From Actinoalloteichus caeruleus DSM 43889 (GTDB lineage Bacteria > Actinomycetota > Actinomycetes > Mycobacteriales > Pseudonocardiaceae): DNA of 64,000 bases. Below the pieces are notes generated by a model. It was not told where the DNA came from. It made no database searches and saw only the letters and a list, made by a program, of their open reading frames with translations. The stretch is from the NCBI RefSeq assembly GCF_000429185.2, contig NZ_AUBJ02000001.1:124001-188000 (forward strand), in the 5' to 3' direction. The position numbers and the translations under genes are program-made. Shown piece after piece: positions 50,126 to 59,887 of this stretch. Every line of letters starts with the position of its first letter. Position 1 is the stretch's first letter.

Positions 50126-52429
50126 TCACCCCGCGCCGTCGGCCAGGGGCAGTGCCGCCTCCCCCTCGTCCGGGACCCGCAGCTCCCCGGTCCCGGGGTC
50201 CACCAGGTAGACCTTCGCCTCGGAGATGTCGAAGTAGAGACCGACCAGCCGCAGCCGGCCCTCGGTGACCGCATCCCGCACGCACGGGTAGGTCATCAGG
50301 TTCGCCAGCTGCTGCACGACGTTGCGCACCGCCAGCGACCGCTGGCACGCCGGTTCCGGCTCGGACAGGTCGTCGGCCGGCGCCGGCGGTGGGGGGACCA
50401 CCAGCGGTTCGGCGTGGGCGAGCCAGTTCGACAGGTGGCTGTCCCCCTCGGTCCCGCCCCGCGCGACCGCGTTCATCGCCCCGCAGTGCGAGTGCCCGCA
50501 CACCGTGATCGAGTCGACGGCCAGGGCCTGCACCGCGTACTCGACGGCGGCCCCGACCGAGGCGTCCCCGGGGGCGCCGCACGGCGGTACCAGGTTGCCC
50601 ACGTTCCGGACCGTGAACAGGTCGCCCGGCCCGCTGGTGGTGATCACGTTGGGGACGACGCGGGAGTCCGCGCAGCAGAGGAAGAGCTGGCTGGGGCGCT
50701 GACCATTGGTCGCCAACTCCGCGAGGTAGGGGCGGACGAGAGGAGCGGAGTGCCGTTCGAACTCCCGCATCCCCAGGATCATCGGGTCCTCCCCGCGTTC
50801 CCGCTGCCGGGGGATCGCCGAGCGGGCCGGGTGCTGCCAGTGCCGCCAGGAGGCCAGCCACTGCGGCACGACGTGCGCGGGGCTCTTGCGCCGGCGGGGC
50901 CGCGCCCCGTCGGAGACGTGCTGGTACCACACACCGGTGGTCTCCTCGACCCGGACCGTTCCCCCCTGGCGCTCGTACTCGCGCCGCCACTCGTGCAGGG
51001 CGTCGAAGGCCGCGTGGTCCATGAAGTCGATGTGCAGTTCGACCGTGACCGATCCGCCGGGCGGGATGGCCCGCAGCCGCTCGGTCAACCCGGCGGCCCC
51101 GAGGAACACCATCGACCCCTGGACCCGCACCAGCCACTCGCCGGAGCCCCGGTCGCGGACCTCCACCCGCTGGTGGGCGAGGCGGTACAGGCTGACGAGC
51201 ACCGCCACCGCGATCCCGAGCAGCACCCCGTAGAGCAGGTCGATGAACACCACGCCGAGCATCGTGGTGGCGTAGACGGGGAACTCCCGGTGCCGCCACA
51301 GCAGCCGTATCTGCGCGACGTTCACGAGCTTGGCGCCGACGACGACCAGCACGGCCGCGAGCGCGGCCATCGGGATCAGCTCGAGCGTGTCGGTCAGGAA
51401 CAGGACGAAGACACCGATCCAGACCCCGTGCATCACCGCCGAAGCCCTGGTGCGCGCTCCAGCCGCCACGTTCGTGGTGCTCCGCACGATCACCTGGGTG
51501 ACAGGCAACCCGCCGAGCGAGCCCGAGACCATGTTCGCGGTGCCCTGCGCGACCAGTTCCCTGTTCAGGTTCGCCCGTGGCCCCGAGTGCATCCGGTCGA
51601 CCGCGACCGCGGCCAACAACGACTCCACGCTGGCGACGAGCGCCAGGGTGAGCACCGCCAGGACGATGGCCCCGACCGGTCCGGCCGGCATCTCGGGCAG
51701 CGCGAGCTCCCCGAGGGGGTCCTCCGGAAGCGCGACCCGGTCGACGTCGAGACCGAGCGCCCAGGCGGTGATCGTCGCCCCGAGCACCGCGACCAGGGCC
51801 GCCGGTACCGCCTTCACCCGCCGCAGCCGAGGCCAGCCCAGCATCAGACCGATGGTGAGCCCACCGATGACGACCGTGGGCAGGTGCGCGTTGGCGAGGT
51901 TCGGTACGAAGGCACGGAGGTTGTCGAGGGCGCCCGTCCGAGCCTCGGCCCCGAGGACCAGCTGGAACTGGCCGATCAGGATCGTCAGCCCGATGCCGGC
52001 GAGCATGCCGTGCACCACCGCCGGCGAGAGGGCCAACGCCACGCCCGCGACGCGGCTCAGCCCGAGTACCACCTGGAGGATGCCCGCGGCGACGACGATC
52101 CCGGTGGTCGCGGCCCAGCCGAACTGTTCGATGAAGCCGGCCACGATCACGACCAGGCCGGCGGCCGGTCCGCTCACCCCGAGCGGGGCTCCGCTGAGCG
52201 CGCCACCCACGACCCCGCCGACCACGGCGGCGACCAGCCCCGCCATCAGCGGCGCGCCGGTGGCCACGGCGATGCCCAGGGACAGGGGGAGCGCCACCAG
52301 GAACACCACCAGGGATGCCGGGAGGTCGTGTCGCGCCAGTGACGCGAGCCGGCCGGGTGAGGGGGCCCCTGGCGGGTCGACCGCGGTGCGTTCCCCGCCG
52401 TGCGGGTGGGACTCGTCGCGTTTCTGCAT
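50126..52429 (-). CDS. SulP-type transporter fused to beta-carbonic anhydrase
   Basis: A 767-residue fusion. Residues ~35-430 are a SulP permease with 10-12 helices (LPASLVVFLVALPLSLGIAVATGAP, PLGVSGPAAGLVVIV, RELVAQGTANMVSGSLGGLP). About 440-520 corresponds to a STAS-like region (VQGSMVFLGAAGLTERL, HIDFMDHAAFDALHEW). About 545-750 is a beta-carbonic anhydrase with zinc ligands Cys586 (CADSR), His646 and Cys649 (GHSHCG). Such fusions are thought to import bicarbonate and interconvert it with CO2. The ATG follows AAGGAC. Confidence 0.9.
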   Translation of the reverse strand: MQKRDESHPHGGERTAVDPPGAPSPGRLASLARHDLPASLVVFLVALPLSLGIAVATGAPLMAGLVAAVVGGVVGGALSGAPLGVSGPAAGLVVIVAGFIEQFGWAATTGIVVAAGILQVVLGLSRVAGVALALSPAVVHGMLAGIGLTILIGQFQLVLGAEARTGALDNLRAFVPNLANAHLPTVVIGGLTIGLMLGWPRLRRVKAVPAALVAVLGATITAWALGLDVDRVALPEDPLGELALPEMPAGPVGAIVLAVLTLALVASVESLLAAVAVDRMHSGPRANLNRELVAQGTANMVSGSLGGLPVTQVIVRSTTNVAAGARTRASAVMHGVWIGVFVLFLTDTLELIPMAALAAVLVVVGAKLVNVAQIRLLWRHREFPVYATTMLGVVFIDLLYGVLLGIAVAVLVSLYRLAHQRVEVRDRGSGEWLVRVQGSMVFLGAAGLTERLRAIPPGGSVTVELHIDFMDHAAFDALHEWRREYERQGGTVRVEETTGVWYQHVSDGARPRRRKSPAHVVPQWLASWRHWQHPARSAIPRQRERGEDPMILGMREFERHSAPLVRPYLAELATNGQRPSQLFLCCADSRVVPNVITTSGPGDLFTVRNVGNLVPPCGAPGDASVGAAVEYAVQALAVDSITVCGHSHCGAMNAVARGGTEGDSHLSNWLAHAEPLVVPPPPAPADDLSEPEPACQRSLAVRNVVQQLANLMTYPCVRDAVTEGRLRLVGLYFDISEAKVYLVDPGTGELRVPDEGEAALPLADGAG

Positions 52430-53083
52430 GGGAGACGTCCTTCGGTGTCATCACTGAGTGCGTCCGTTCGGGCACTCGTCGTGTTCGGTGGTGGAGGTGC
52501 GGCGTCGTCCGGAGCGCGGACCACGCTCCGGTGAGGTCCTGGGTGGGTGCGTCCTCCTCGCGCGACGACGGGCGTGGAGGGGAGGGGCGGGCCGGGTGGG
52601 CGCGGTGGTCCGGGACCGGTCGAACTCGCTCGGGGGACCGGCGGAGGTGCTGGTGACGCCGTGCCGTGCCGGACGAGTCAGGAGCCGGGGAGGGCCCGTC
52701 AGGCCGCCGGCCCGCCTAACCGGCGGCCGGGAGGTCTGGGGGAGTGGCGACGGACGAGCGCGCTCCTCATGGTCACCTCCACTGCTCCAGCGGCACGAAG
52801 GAGTGAGTCCAACTGCCGCCACCGGCTAGTTACATCTTGACCAAATTGGGCCTTCAAGACAAAACGAATCAACCAGTCGGGTTAAAGATTTTCCGCCGGA
52901 TGCACAGCGTGGTGGCGCAACCCGAACGCGGGACTCACGTCCTACCAGTGAGGATGAGTAGACGAGCGGGTCACCTGCCCCAGGCTGACCTGGCCTGGTC
53001 GGACGTGCGCCCGACGGGCTTCCCGGGAGCGACCCGCGACAGTGGTCCGGCCGCCGGGCCTCGAACGCGACTGAACGGGAGCG
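52430..53083. other. Divergent intergenic region, locally AT-rich
   Basis: About 650 bases between the SulP fusion and the DedA gene. A distinctly AT-rich patch (52,828-52,900) includes TTGACC at 52,837, a possible -35, but no good -10 follows. Nothing else is recognised. Confidence 0.4.
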
Positions 53084-53833
53084 ATGCTGGTGGCAGTGGT
53101 GAGCGAGATGCTGGACGCCCTTGCCGATCTGCCCAGGCCCGCCGTCATCGCGGCCGCCGGCCTGCTCGTCCTCGCGGAGTGCACCCTCGGGCTCGGCTTC
53201 CTCGTGCCCGGGGAGACCGGCCTGCTGGTCGCCTCCACGACCGCGCGCGACGCCTGGACCTTCGTGATCCTCTGCCTCGTCGTCACGGTCTGCGCCGCCA
53301 CCGGGGACTCCATCGGTTACTGGCTGGGACGGCGCTACGGGGTTCGGCTCCGGGAGAGCCGCCTGGTGCGTCGCATCGGCCTCCAGCACTGGGACCGCGC
53401 GGCCGAACTGCTCCGGCGGCATGGCGGCGGAGCGGTGTTCGCCGCCCGGTTCCTCCCCGTGGTGCGCACCCTCACCCCGGCCTCCGCCGGTGCCGCCGGC
53501 CTTCCCTACGCGCGGTTCCTGCCGGCGTCGATCTCGGGCGCCGCCTGCTGGGCGCTCCTGCACGTCTCGATCGGTGCCGCCGCCGGCGCCTCCGCCGAGT
53601 ACCTCGAACGCAAGCTCGGCGTCGCGAGCTGGTTCGTCTTCGGCGCGATCGTGCTCGCCGCCGTGGTCGTCACCATCGTCAGGAAGCGCCGGAGCGCGGC
53701 GCGGGAACGCCTCCCCGAAGCCGACCCGGCGGAGGCCGTGCTGGTGGGGAAACCGGCCGGCATGGCCCCGGTCTCCGACGGACCACGCGAGCACACCGCA
53801 GGCGAACCGGACGACGCCGCCCCCCGCGGGTGA
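53084..53833 (+). CDS. DedA-family membrane protein
   Basis: A 249-residue integral membrane protein. AECTLGLGFLVPGETGLLVAS carries the membrane-embedded acidic residues, GDSIGYWLGRRYG and FAARFLPVVRTLTPASAGAAGLPYARF are the DedA/VTT re-entrant motifs, and there are about four helices. DedA proteins help recycle undecaprenyl-phosphate or other phospholipids across the membrane. The C-terminal ~50 residues are polar. The ATG follows GGGAG. Confidence 0.87.
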   Translation: MLVAVVSEMLDALADLPRPAVIAAAGLLVLAECTLGLGFLVPGETGLLVASTTARDAWTFVILCLVVTVCAATGDSIGYWLGRRYGVRLRESRLVRRIGLQHWDRAAELLRRHGGGAVFAARFLPVVRTLTPASAGAAGLPYARFLPASISGAACWALLHVSIGAAAGASAEYLERKLGVASWFVFGAIVLAAVVVTIVRKRRSAARERLPEADPAEAVLVGKPAGMAPVSDGPREHTAGEPDDAAPRG

Positions 53834-54237
53834 CCCCACCTGGCAGCCGAGCACCGGTCCCGGCTGGGCCTCGGGCGTTCCCGCTCGCCTGCCCGGCGGA
53901 GGAGTCCCCCGGAAGTGGTCGTTCAACCCCCGACTGATCTAACGTCAGTCAGACGTGCGGTACCGGATCATGCGGTGCGGACGGGGCTGCCCGGTCGGTT
54001 GGACCGGGCCATCGGAGTTCGAGAGCCACATCACGCGCCGGCGCGCAACGTCGACACCGGTGCGAACGTCCTCCTCCTGGGAGGAGGACAGCCGGCCGGC
54101 GCCAGTGCGCTGGCCGACCCGGCGCCGGAACCTCGTCGAACGCCTCCGTCCATCACCGGTCCTCTCGTGAGAGAGCGTGTCGCGAATCGTGTGGGTGAGC
54201 CGTCCTCGCTCGCCCCGTGGAAGGGGTTGTTCCTGCC
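53834..54237. other. Intergenic region before the penicillin-binding protein
   Basis: No supported gene. It presumably contains the promoter of the downstream gene; none can be placed confidently. Confidence 0.4.
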
Positions 54238-56346
54238 GTGATCCTGGCTCGGGCGAAAGGCGCCTCCAAGCTGCTGGGTCTCTGTCTGATAGCCGGAGTG
54301 CTCCTCGCCGCCGTCTTCTTCCCCGCGGCAGCCGGCTTCGGCGCGGTGTCCAACCAGGCGGCCGACACCGTGAGCGGAACGTCGGCGGAGATGGAGAGCG
54401 CGGAACCCGCGGTGGTGACCACCGTGACCGACCGCGACGACAATCCGATCGCCTACCTGTACCACCAGAACCGGGTGATGGTGGGGCCCGACGAGATCTC
54501 CGACGAGATGAAGGCCGCCATCATCGCCGTGGAGGACCACCGGTTCTTCGACCACGACGGCGTCGACTGGCAGGCGACCTTCCGGGTGGCCGTCCAGAAC
54601 CAGTTCGCCGGCCGCATCGAGGGCGGCGGGTCGACCCTGACCCAGCAGTACGTGAAGAACTACCTCGCCTTCATCGTGGGTGACGGTGACGAGGAGGCCT
54701 TCGGGGAGGCCACCGAGGCCACGATGGCCAGGAAGCTGCGCGAGGCCCGCATCGCCCTGGACATCGAGAAGCGCATGACCAAGGACGAGATCCTGACGGG
54801 CTACCTGAACATCGTGCCCTTCGGGAACGAGACCTACGGGGTGCACCAGGCAGCGCGCACCTACTTCGACACCACACCCGACCAGCTCAACCTGCCGCAG
54901 GCCGCGCTGCTCGCCGCCGTGGTGAACGCGCCGAGCGTGCTGAACCCCGGCCGGAATCCAGAGGACGCCCAGCGTCGCCGCAACCTCGTGCTCAATCGCA
55001 TGGGTGACGAGGGCATGCTCGGGGAGACCGTTGAGGACAGCCGCCGGGTCGCCGAGGAGGCCAAGCAGGAGCCCCTCGGTGTGATCAACCCGCTCAACCG
55101 CCTGCCCAACGGCTGCGTCGGCCACGGCAACGGTGACGTCAACGGCTTCTTCTGCTCCTACGTGATGAACTACCTGCGCGAACACGGGTTCGACGACGAG
55201 GACCTCAAGCGCAACGGCTACACGATCAAGACGACGTTGGACCCGGTGGCGACGCAGGCGGCCAAGGCCGCGGCCGAGCAGGAGGTCGGCAAGACCACCC
55301 CGGGCGTCGCCAACGTGATGGCCGTCGTCGAACCGGGGCGGGAGTCGCACAAGGTGCGGGCGCTGGTCGCCAACCGCGACTACGGCGTCGACCCGGACCG
55401 GGGGCAGACGAGCTGGGACCTGCCCAGCGCGGTGATGCCCTTCGGCACGGGGTCCACGTACAAGATCTTCACCGCCGCCGCCGGTCTCGAACAGGGCTAC
55501 AAGATCCACCAGGAGTTCGACTCCCCGGAGTCCCACACCTCGTCGGTGTACCGCAACGGCAACAACCCCTACGTCGTCACCGGCGGCATGGACCGCAGGG
55601 TCTCCCTCCAGGACTCCCTCGCCTTCTCCCCCAACACCACCTTCGTGCAGATGTCCGAGGAGATCGGGCTGGACAGCGTGGTGGACATGGCCTACCGGTT
55701 GGGGCTGCGCAAGGGCATGGACGGGGTCAACCACAACGGCACCGGCATCGACCCGGACTCGGACGACCCCCGGGTGAGCATGCCCCAGCGGGACTTCCTC
55801 AAGCAGAACAACATGGGCGCCTTCACCCTCGGCTTCACCCCGACCAGCGTGCTGGAACTGGCCAACGTCAGCGCCACCCTCACCAGCGGCGGCGTGTGGT
55901 GCCCGCCTTCCCCGATCGAAGCCATCACCGACAAGCACGGCAACCCGGTCGAGATCGAGGAACAGCCGTGCGAGCAGGCCGTCGACGAGGGCCTGGCCAA
56001 CTCGATGGTCGTCGCCCTGAGCAAGGACGACACGGTGGGCACGGCGGCGAACGCCGCCAACGCCACCGGCTGGAACCGGCCCGCGATCGGCAAGACCGGC
56101 ACCACCCAGGGACACCGCTCCGCCGCCTTCACCGGAGCCACCCCCCAGATGGCCGGTGCCGTGCTCATCTTCGGCGACGGCGCCTCGCCCCAGCCGATCT
56201 GCAGTGGCCCGCCGGTCACCGAATGCGGTGTCGGGAACATCTACGGGGGTCACGCACCCGCCAGGACCTGGTTCCGCGCGATGAACGTCATCCTGGAGGG
56301 AACCGAGGTCGCGGCACTACCGCAGGCTGATCCTCGCCACCTCTGA
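54238..56346 (+). CDS. Class A penicillin-binding protein
   Basis: A 702-residue bifunctional enzyme. One N-terminal helix (LLGLCLIAGVLLAAVFFPAAA) anchors it. The glycosyltransferase (GT51) has VEDHRFFDHDGVDW, GGGSTLTQQYVKN and IVPFGNETYGVHQAA. The transpeptidase has the nucleophile Ser in GSTYK, SPN and KTGTT. It polymerises and cross-links peptidoglycan outside the membrane. I chose GTG 54238, with AAGGGG 11 bases upstream; GTG 54217 is the alternative. No C-terminal PASTA domain is present. Confidence 0.9.
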   Translation: MILARAKGASKLLGLCLIAGVLLAAVFFPAAAGFGAVSNQAADTVSGTSAEMESAEPAVVTTVTDRDDNPIAYLYHQNRVMVGPDEISDEMKAAIIAVEDHRFFDHDGVDWQATFRVAVQNQFAGRIEGGGSTLTQQYVKNYLAFIVGDGDEEAFGEATEATMARKLREARIALDIEKRMTKDEILTGYLNIVPFGNETYGVHQAARTYFDTTPDQLNLPQAALLAAVVNAPSVLNPGRNPEDAQRRRNLVLNRMGDEGMLGETVEDSRRVAEEAKQEPLGVINPLNRLPNGCVGHGNGDVNGFFCSYVMNYLREHGFDDEDLKRNGYTIKTTLDPVATQAAKAAAEQEVGKTTPGVANVMAVVEPGRESHKVRALVANRDYGVDPDRGQTSWDLPSAVMPFGTGSTYKIFTAAAGLEQGYKIHQEFDSPESHTSSVYRNGNNPYVVTGGMDRRVSLQDSLAFSPNTTFVQMSEEIGLDSVVDMAYRLGLRKGMDGVNHNGTGIDPDSDDPRVSMPQRDFLKQNNMGAFTLGFTPTSVLELANVSATLTSGGVWCPPSPIEAITDKHGNPVEIEEQPCEQAVDEGLANSMVVALSKDDTVGTAANAANATGWNRPAIGKTGTTQGHRSAAFTGATPQMAGAVLIFGDGASPQPICSGPPVTECGVGNIYGGHAPARTWFRAMNVILEGTEVAALPQADPRHL

Positions 56347-56651
56347 CCTCTTCGGAGGAGAACGTCGGGCCTGCCGGGCGAATGCGCCCTCCGACCCGCG
56401 AGGCCCGGGTGGCCGTCCACCGGAAATGAGAGGATGGCCACCCGGTCGCCGGGCCCGAACCCCGCCGACCGGGCGAAACGTCCGCACACCCCCGCACGGT
56501 CCCCTTGACGGAATCGAGATGATTCACGCGTGCCCACTCGGGTAACCGGGGAGGGTAAGGGGAGAGTTGTCCGCGCGCAGCGCGTCCGACGGGTGGATGC
56601 GACCGGGTCACCCCTGCCGCGGGGGGAACAGAAGCAGGCGAGGAGGAAGCG
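56347..56651. other. Intergenic region
   Basis: About 300 bases with no supported gene between the penicillin-binding protein and the HATPase gene. No promoter was assigned. Confidence 0.4.
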
Positions 56652-57143
56652 GTGATCGGCGATGACACGGGAACGCGGCAGGGGACTCCGCTGGAACTGC
56701 GTCCTGACCACGCCACCCCGGAACGGGGTGCCGGTGCCGACGGAGGACCCGAACCGCTGCGGATGGTCGCCGCCGCCGAGGCAGCGGCCTTAGTGCACGT
56801 CCGCCGCACGCTGCGTTCCTGGCTGTCCGGGGCGGGAGTCGACGAGGACAGCTCGGAGTGCCTCCAGCTGGCCGCCTACGAAGCGCTGGCCAACGCCGCC
56901 TCGCACGCCTACCCGGAGGACGACGGCGGGTCGGTGTCCATGCGCGCCTGGGTGGATGGCCAGGTGGTCCACGTGGAGGTCGCCGACCACGGAACATGGC
57001 GCCCGCCGCCCGCCGACCCGGGAAGCCGGGGGCGGGGTCTCCTGCTGATGGAACGGTGCGTCGACCAGGTCGAGCTCAGTCGCACGGCGTCCGGGACCAG
57101 GGTAGGGCTGAGCAGGGCCGTCACGCTGCACTCGACGAGCTGA
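56652..57143 (+). CDS. RsbW-like anti-sigma serine kinase (HATPase)
   Basis: A 163-residue protein. After ~40 variable residues it has LVHVRRTLRSWL, the N box YEALANAASHAYP with its Glu/Asn, G1 box VEVADHGTWRPP and G2 box GRGLLLMERCVDQVEL. Kinases of this type phosphorylate a STAS antagonist and sequester a sigma factor. The GTG follows GAGGAGGAAG. STAS and SpoIIE genes follow on the other strand, but no sigma factor gene is nearby. Confidence 0.86.
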   Translation: MIGDDTGTRQGTPLELRPDHATPERGAGADGGPEPLRMVAAAEAAALVHVRRTLRSWLSGAGVDEDSSECLQLAAYEALANAASHAYPEDDGGSVSMRAWVDGQVVHVEVADHGTWRPPPADPGSRGRGLLLMERCVDQVELSRTASGTRVGLSRAVTLHSTS

Positions 57144-57478
57144 GGACCGGGGCGGACCACCGGCCCCGCGTGGCCACCGGTGGGCTCCGGCCGCCCCCGC
57201 CGGTACGCCGGGTGGCGCTCGCGAGGGCACGCGCGCTCCAGGCCGTCCGGGCGTGGCGACGGGGACGAGCCCTCAGGAACTGCCGGTCGCCTTCCCCCGG
57301 GCCCGACCGGACTCCGGAGGGGGAACGGGGGCTTCGCGGGCCGCACTCGGGTCGCCGGGCGACTCCTCGACGCCAAGCCGAGCCCACGCGAAGCCGAGCC
57401 GGGGTTCGGGTGGCGCCGGCTGGCGCCGGTGCCTACTGGCGGGCCCCGCCGGTGCCTACTGTCGGGCCCCGCCGGTGC
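57144..57478. other. Convergent intergenic region with tandem repeats
   Basis: No gene. Its end holds part of the 23-bp tandem repeats (57,428-57,496). Confidence 0.5.
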
Positions 57479-57496
57479 CTACTGTCGGGCCCCGTC
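57428..57496. repeat. Three tandem 23-bp repeats across a gene end
   Basis: Units start at 57,428, 57,451 and 57,474 (GGTGCCTACTGTCGGGCCCC plus GCC), nearly identical. The third contains the stop codon of the STAS gene; the first two repeat it downstream. Confidence 0.93.
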
Positions 57497-57874
57497 GACG
57501 AACCGGAAGATGGTGTGCAGGCCCGTGATGCGCATGACCCGCGAGGCGTGGCGGTTCATCGCCGCCAACACGACCTCCCCGCCCCGGGGCTGCACCAACC
57601 TCCGGGCGCGGACGAGACTGCTCAGGCAGGCGGAGTCCAGGAAGGTGACCTCGGCGAAGTCCAGGGTGAATCCCGTCGCGCCCGAGGCGAGCAACTGGTC
57701 CACCACCGTGTCCAGCTGCGGCGCCGAATAGTGGTCCACCTCGCCGGACAGGCGGATGAACCCCACGTTCTCCGAGTCCAGCGTTCCCCGGGCGATCTCC
57801 GTCTCCGCGAGGACGTCGCCGTCGTGCTGTCCCGACTCGTCGGGCGGCTTTCTCTCGGCGGGATGACCTGTCAT
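57479..57874 (-). CDS. STAS-domain anti-sigma factor antagonist
   Basis: A 131-residue protein. VGFIRLSGEVDHYSAPQL and FTLDFAEVTFLDSACLSSLVRARRLV contain the serine (FLDS) normally phosphorylated by the partner kinase. ITGLHTIFRF closes the domain. The N-terminal ~30 residues are polar and variable. The ATG follows CCGGAG. It likely releases a sigma factor from the RsbW-like kinase when dephosphorylated by the adjacent SpoIIE phosphatase. Confidence 0.86.
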   Translation of the reverse strand: MTGHPAERKPPDESGQHDGDVLAETEIARGTLDSENVGFIRLSGEVDHYSAPQLDTVVDQLLASGATGFTLDFAEVTFLDSACLSSLVRARRLVQPRGGEVVLAAMNRHASRVMRITGLHTIFRFVDGARQ

Positions 57875-58004
57875 CGGCTGTTCTCCGGTGTTCGTACTGC
57901 TGCCTGGGTCCGCTGCTCCGGCGGCGTTCCGCCTGTCGAGGACAGCCTCCCAACGTGTTCCCCGTCGGGGACCTGGCCAAACCTACGGGTTGGTGTGTGA
58001 CGCG

Positions 58005-59744
58005 TCACTCCGACGGGTGAGTTCCCGCGTCCTCGGCCGTCCCCGGCGGCGCGCCGACCGATGCCGCCTGGATGACGAGGATCGCGATGTCGTCGTGGTC
58101 GTTGCCGTGCAGGAACTCGAAGACCCGTTGCTGCACCCGGTTGGCGACCGCCTGCGCCTGGAGGCCGCCGCACGTCGCCAGTTCCTCCTGGAGGCGTTCC
58201 TCCTCGAACATCTCCCCGGACTCGTCACGGGCCTCGGTCACGCCGTCGGTGTAGAGCAGCAGCGACTCGCCCGGGGCCAACTCCGTCTCCGTCTCGAGGA
58301 AGGACGCCTCGTCCAGGGCGCCCACGAGCATCCCGGCGGTCTCCAGCGACTCCACGGTCCCGTCCCGGCGCAGGACCAACGGCCGGGGGTGGCCCCCGTT
58401 GGCGAGCCTGATCCGGGCGCCACCGCCCTCGACAGTCGTCATCGCCCCGGTCACCACCGTGGCGAACCTGCCGTCGCCCGCCTGGAGCATGACCCGGTTC
58501 AGCAGCTCCAGCCTGGCCGCCGGCCCCGCGGACACGAGGGAGGCGGTCCGCAGGGACTGCCGGACCTGACCGGTGAGCACCGCCGCGTCCACCCCCTTGC
58601 CGCAGACATCACCGAGGGAGAACGTCCACCGACCGCCGCCCGGCTCCTCGTGGACGTCGAGGAAGTCCCCACCGATCCTGGTCGCCTCGGCGGAGGCGCG
58701 GTAGGCCGAGCCCAGTGACAGCCCCGGCGGTTCGGGGAGGGCGGGCGGCAACAGAGCCGACCGCAGCGACTCCGCGATCCTGGAGCGCTCCGAGTGCACC
58801 CTGGCCCCCTCCAGCGCTGTCGACACGCGTTGCGCGTAATCCCTGAGCAGGATCCGGTCGTGCCGGCTCATCCCGGGAGCGGTCGCCATCGCCAGCACGC
58901 CGTGGACGTCGGTGCCCGCCGTCAGCGGGAGGAGCATGATCTCGTCGTCCGTGTCGTCGGGCGGGCCCTGGGCCGGCAGTGACCGCGCGGCGGGAACGTC
59001 GGGCAGCAGCTCGGCCAGGAGCTCCTTGTCCTGCTCCCCGGGGTTGCCCGCCGGGTCGCCGAGGGGTTCCGCCGTGGGGTCCGAGACGGCGGAGAGGCGG
59101 CGCAGCACCGAGGTGTGTCGGGTCCGGCGGAGCGTGACCCCGTCCTGGCTGGCCGTCGCCACCATCGCGGCGGCTCCGTCGCTCATCGCCGCCGCGCAGT
59201 GCTCGGCGATGCGGCCCACGGGGAGCCGTGCGGCCAGCGACAGCACCCGACCAGGGCTCAGGGTGCCGGCGAGGGCCGCGCTGGCGTGGGCGAGGAAGGA
59301 CTTCCGCCGACGCTCCGCCAGCAACGCGTTCTCCCGGTCCCGTTCCGCGGTGACGTCCCGGACGTACCAGGCGGTCAGGCCGGCGGCCAGCGCCGCGCTC
59401 CGGCCCAGCAGCTCGTGGTCCCGGTGGGTCGCGCAGAAATCGCGGCGCCCCTCGGCGAGCGCCTCTCGGAGGGCGGGCACGGCGGACTCGTCCAGGCGGG
59501 AACCGGGGAGCACTTCCGGGAGGAGCTCGCTCGCCAGTGGGTTCAACCGGCGGACGACGTTCTGGTCGTCCACGATCAGGATCGCGTCCGTGCACCCGGC
59601 GAGGAGGACGTCGAGGGCGCCCGTCGGCAGCAACAGCGCTTCGACCTCCGGATAGGCTCCGTCGTGGTGACTCGCGGGCTCCGGGAGTCGGGAGCGGTCC
59701 TCAGTCGTGGCCGCGCCGTTAACGCTGTCGCGAGACACCATCAT
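58005..59744 (-). CDS. PAS-GAF-SpoIIE serine phosphatase (PP2C type)
   Basis: A 579-residue sensor phosphatase. A PAS-like segment at ~45-135 (CTDAILIVDDQNVVRRLNPLASELLP) is followed by a GAF domain at ~155-330. A SpoIIE/PP2C domain lies at ~345-565: LPEPPGLSLGSAYRASAEATRIGGDFLDV, FSLGDVCGKGVDAAVLT, LLLYTDGVTEARDE and HDDIAILVI supply the metal-binding aspartates. It dephosphorylates STAS antagonists in response to a signal. Starts ATG 59744 or 59741 follow GGGAGGAG. It lies between two STAS genes. Confidence 0.88.
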   Translation of the reverse strand: MMVSRDSVNGAATTEDRSRLPEPASHHDGAYPEVEALLLPTGALDVLLAGCTDAILIVDDQNVVRRLNPLASELLPEVLPGSRLDESAVPALREALAEGRRDFCATHRDHELLGRSAALAAGLTAWYVRDVTAERDRENALLAERRRKSFLAHASAALAGTLSPGRVLSLAARLPVGRIAEHCAAAMSDGAAAMVATASQDGVTLRRTRHTSVLRRLSAVSDPTAEPLGDPAGNPGEQDKELLAELLPDVPAARSLPAQGPPDDTDDEIMLLPLTAGTDVHGVLAMATAPGMSRHDRILLRDYAQRVSTALEGARVHSERSRIAESLRSALLPPALPEPPGLSLGSAYRASAEATRIGGDFLDVHEEPGGGRWTFSLGDVCGKGVDAAVLTGQVRQSLRTASLVSAGPAARLELLNRVMLQAGDGRFATVVTGAMTTVEGGGARIRLANGGHPRPLVLRRDGTVESLETAGMLVGALDEASFLETETELAPGESLLLYTDGVTEARDESGEMFEEERLQEELATCGGLQAQAVANRVQQRVFEFLHGNDHDDIAILVIQAASVGAPPGTAEDAGTHPSE

Positions 59745-59887
59745 GGTGGGTGGGCTCCTCCCGTCGAACCCCGAGCCTAGCCACACCCACCGTGTGTTGC
59801 TCGTAGGCCCGCGCGACCCGTCGCCGCGCCGCGTCCGACCGGTGGTGACGTCCGACCGGTCGGACGTGCGTCACGGCTTCGGCGACG

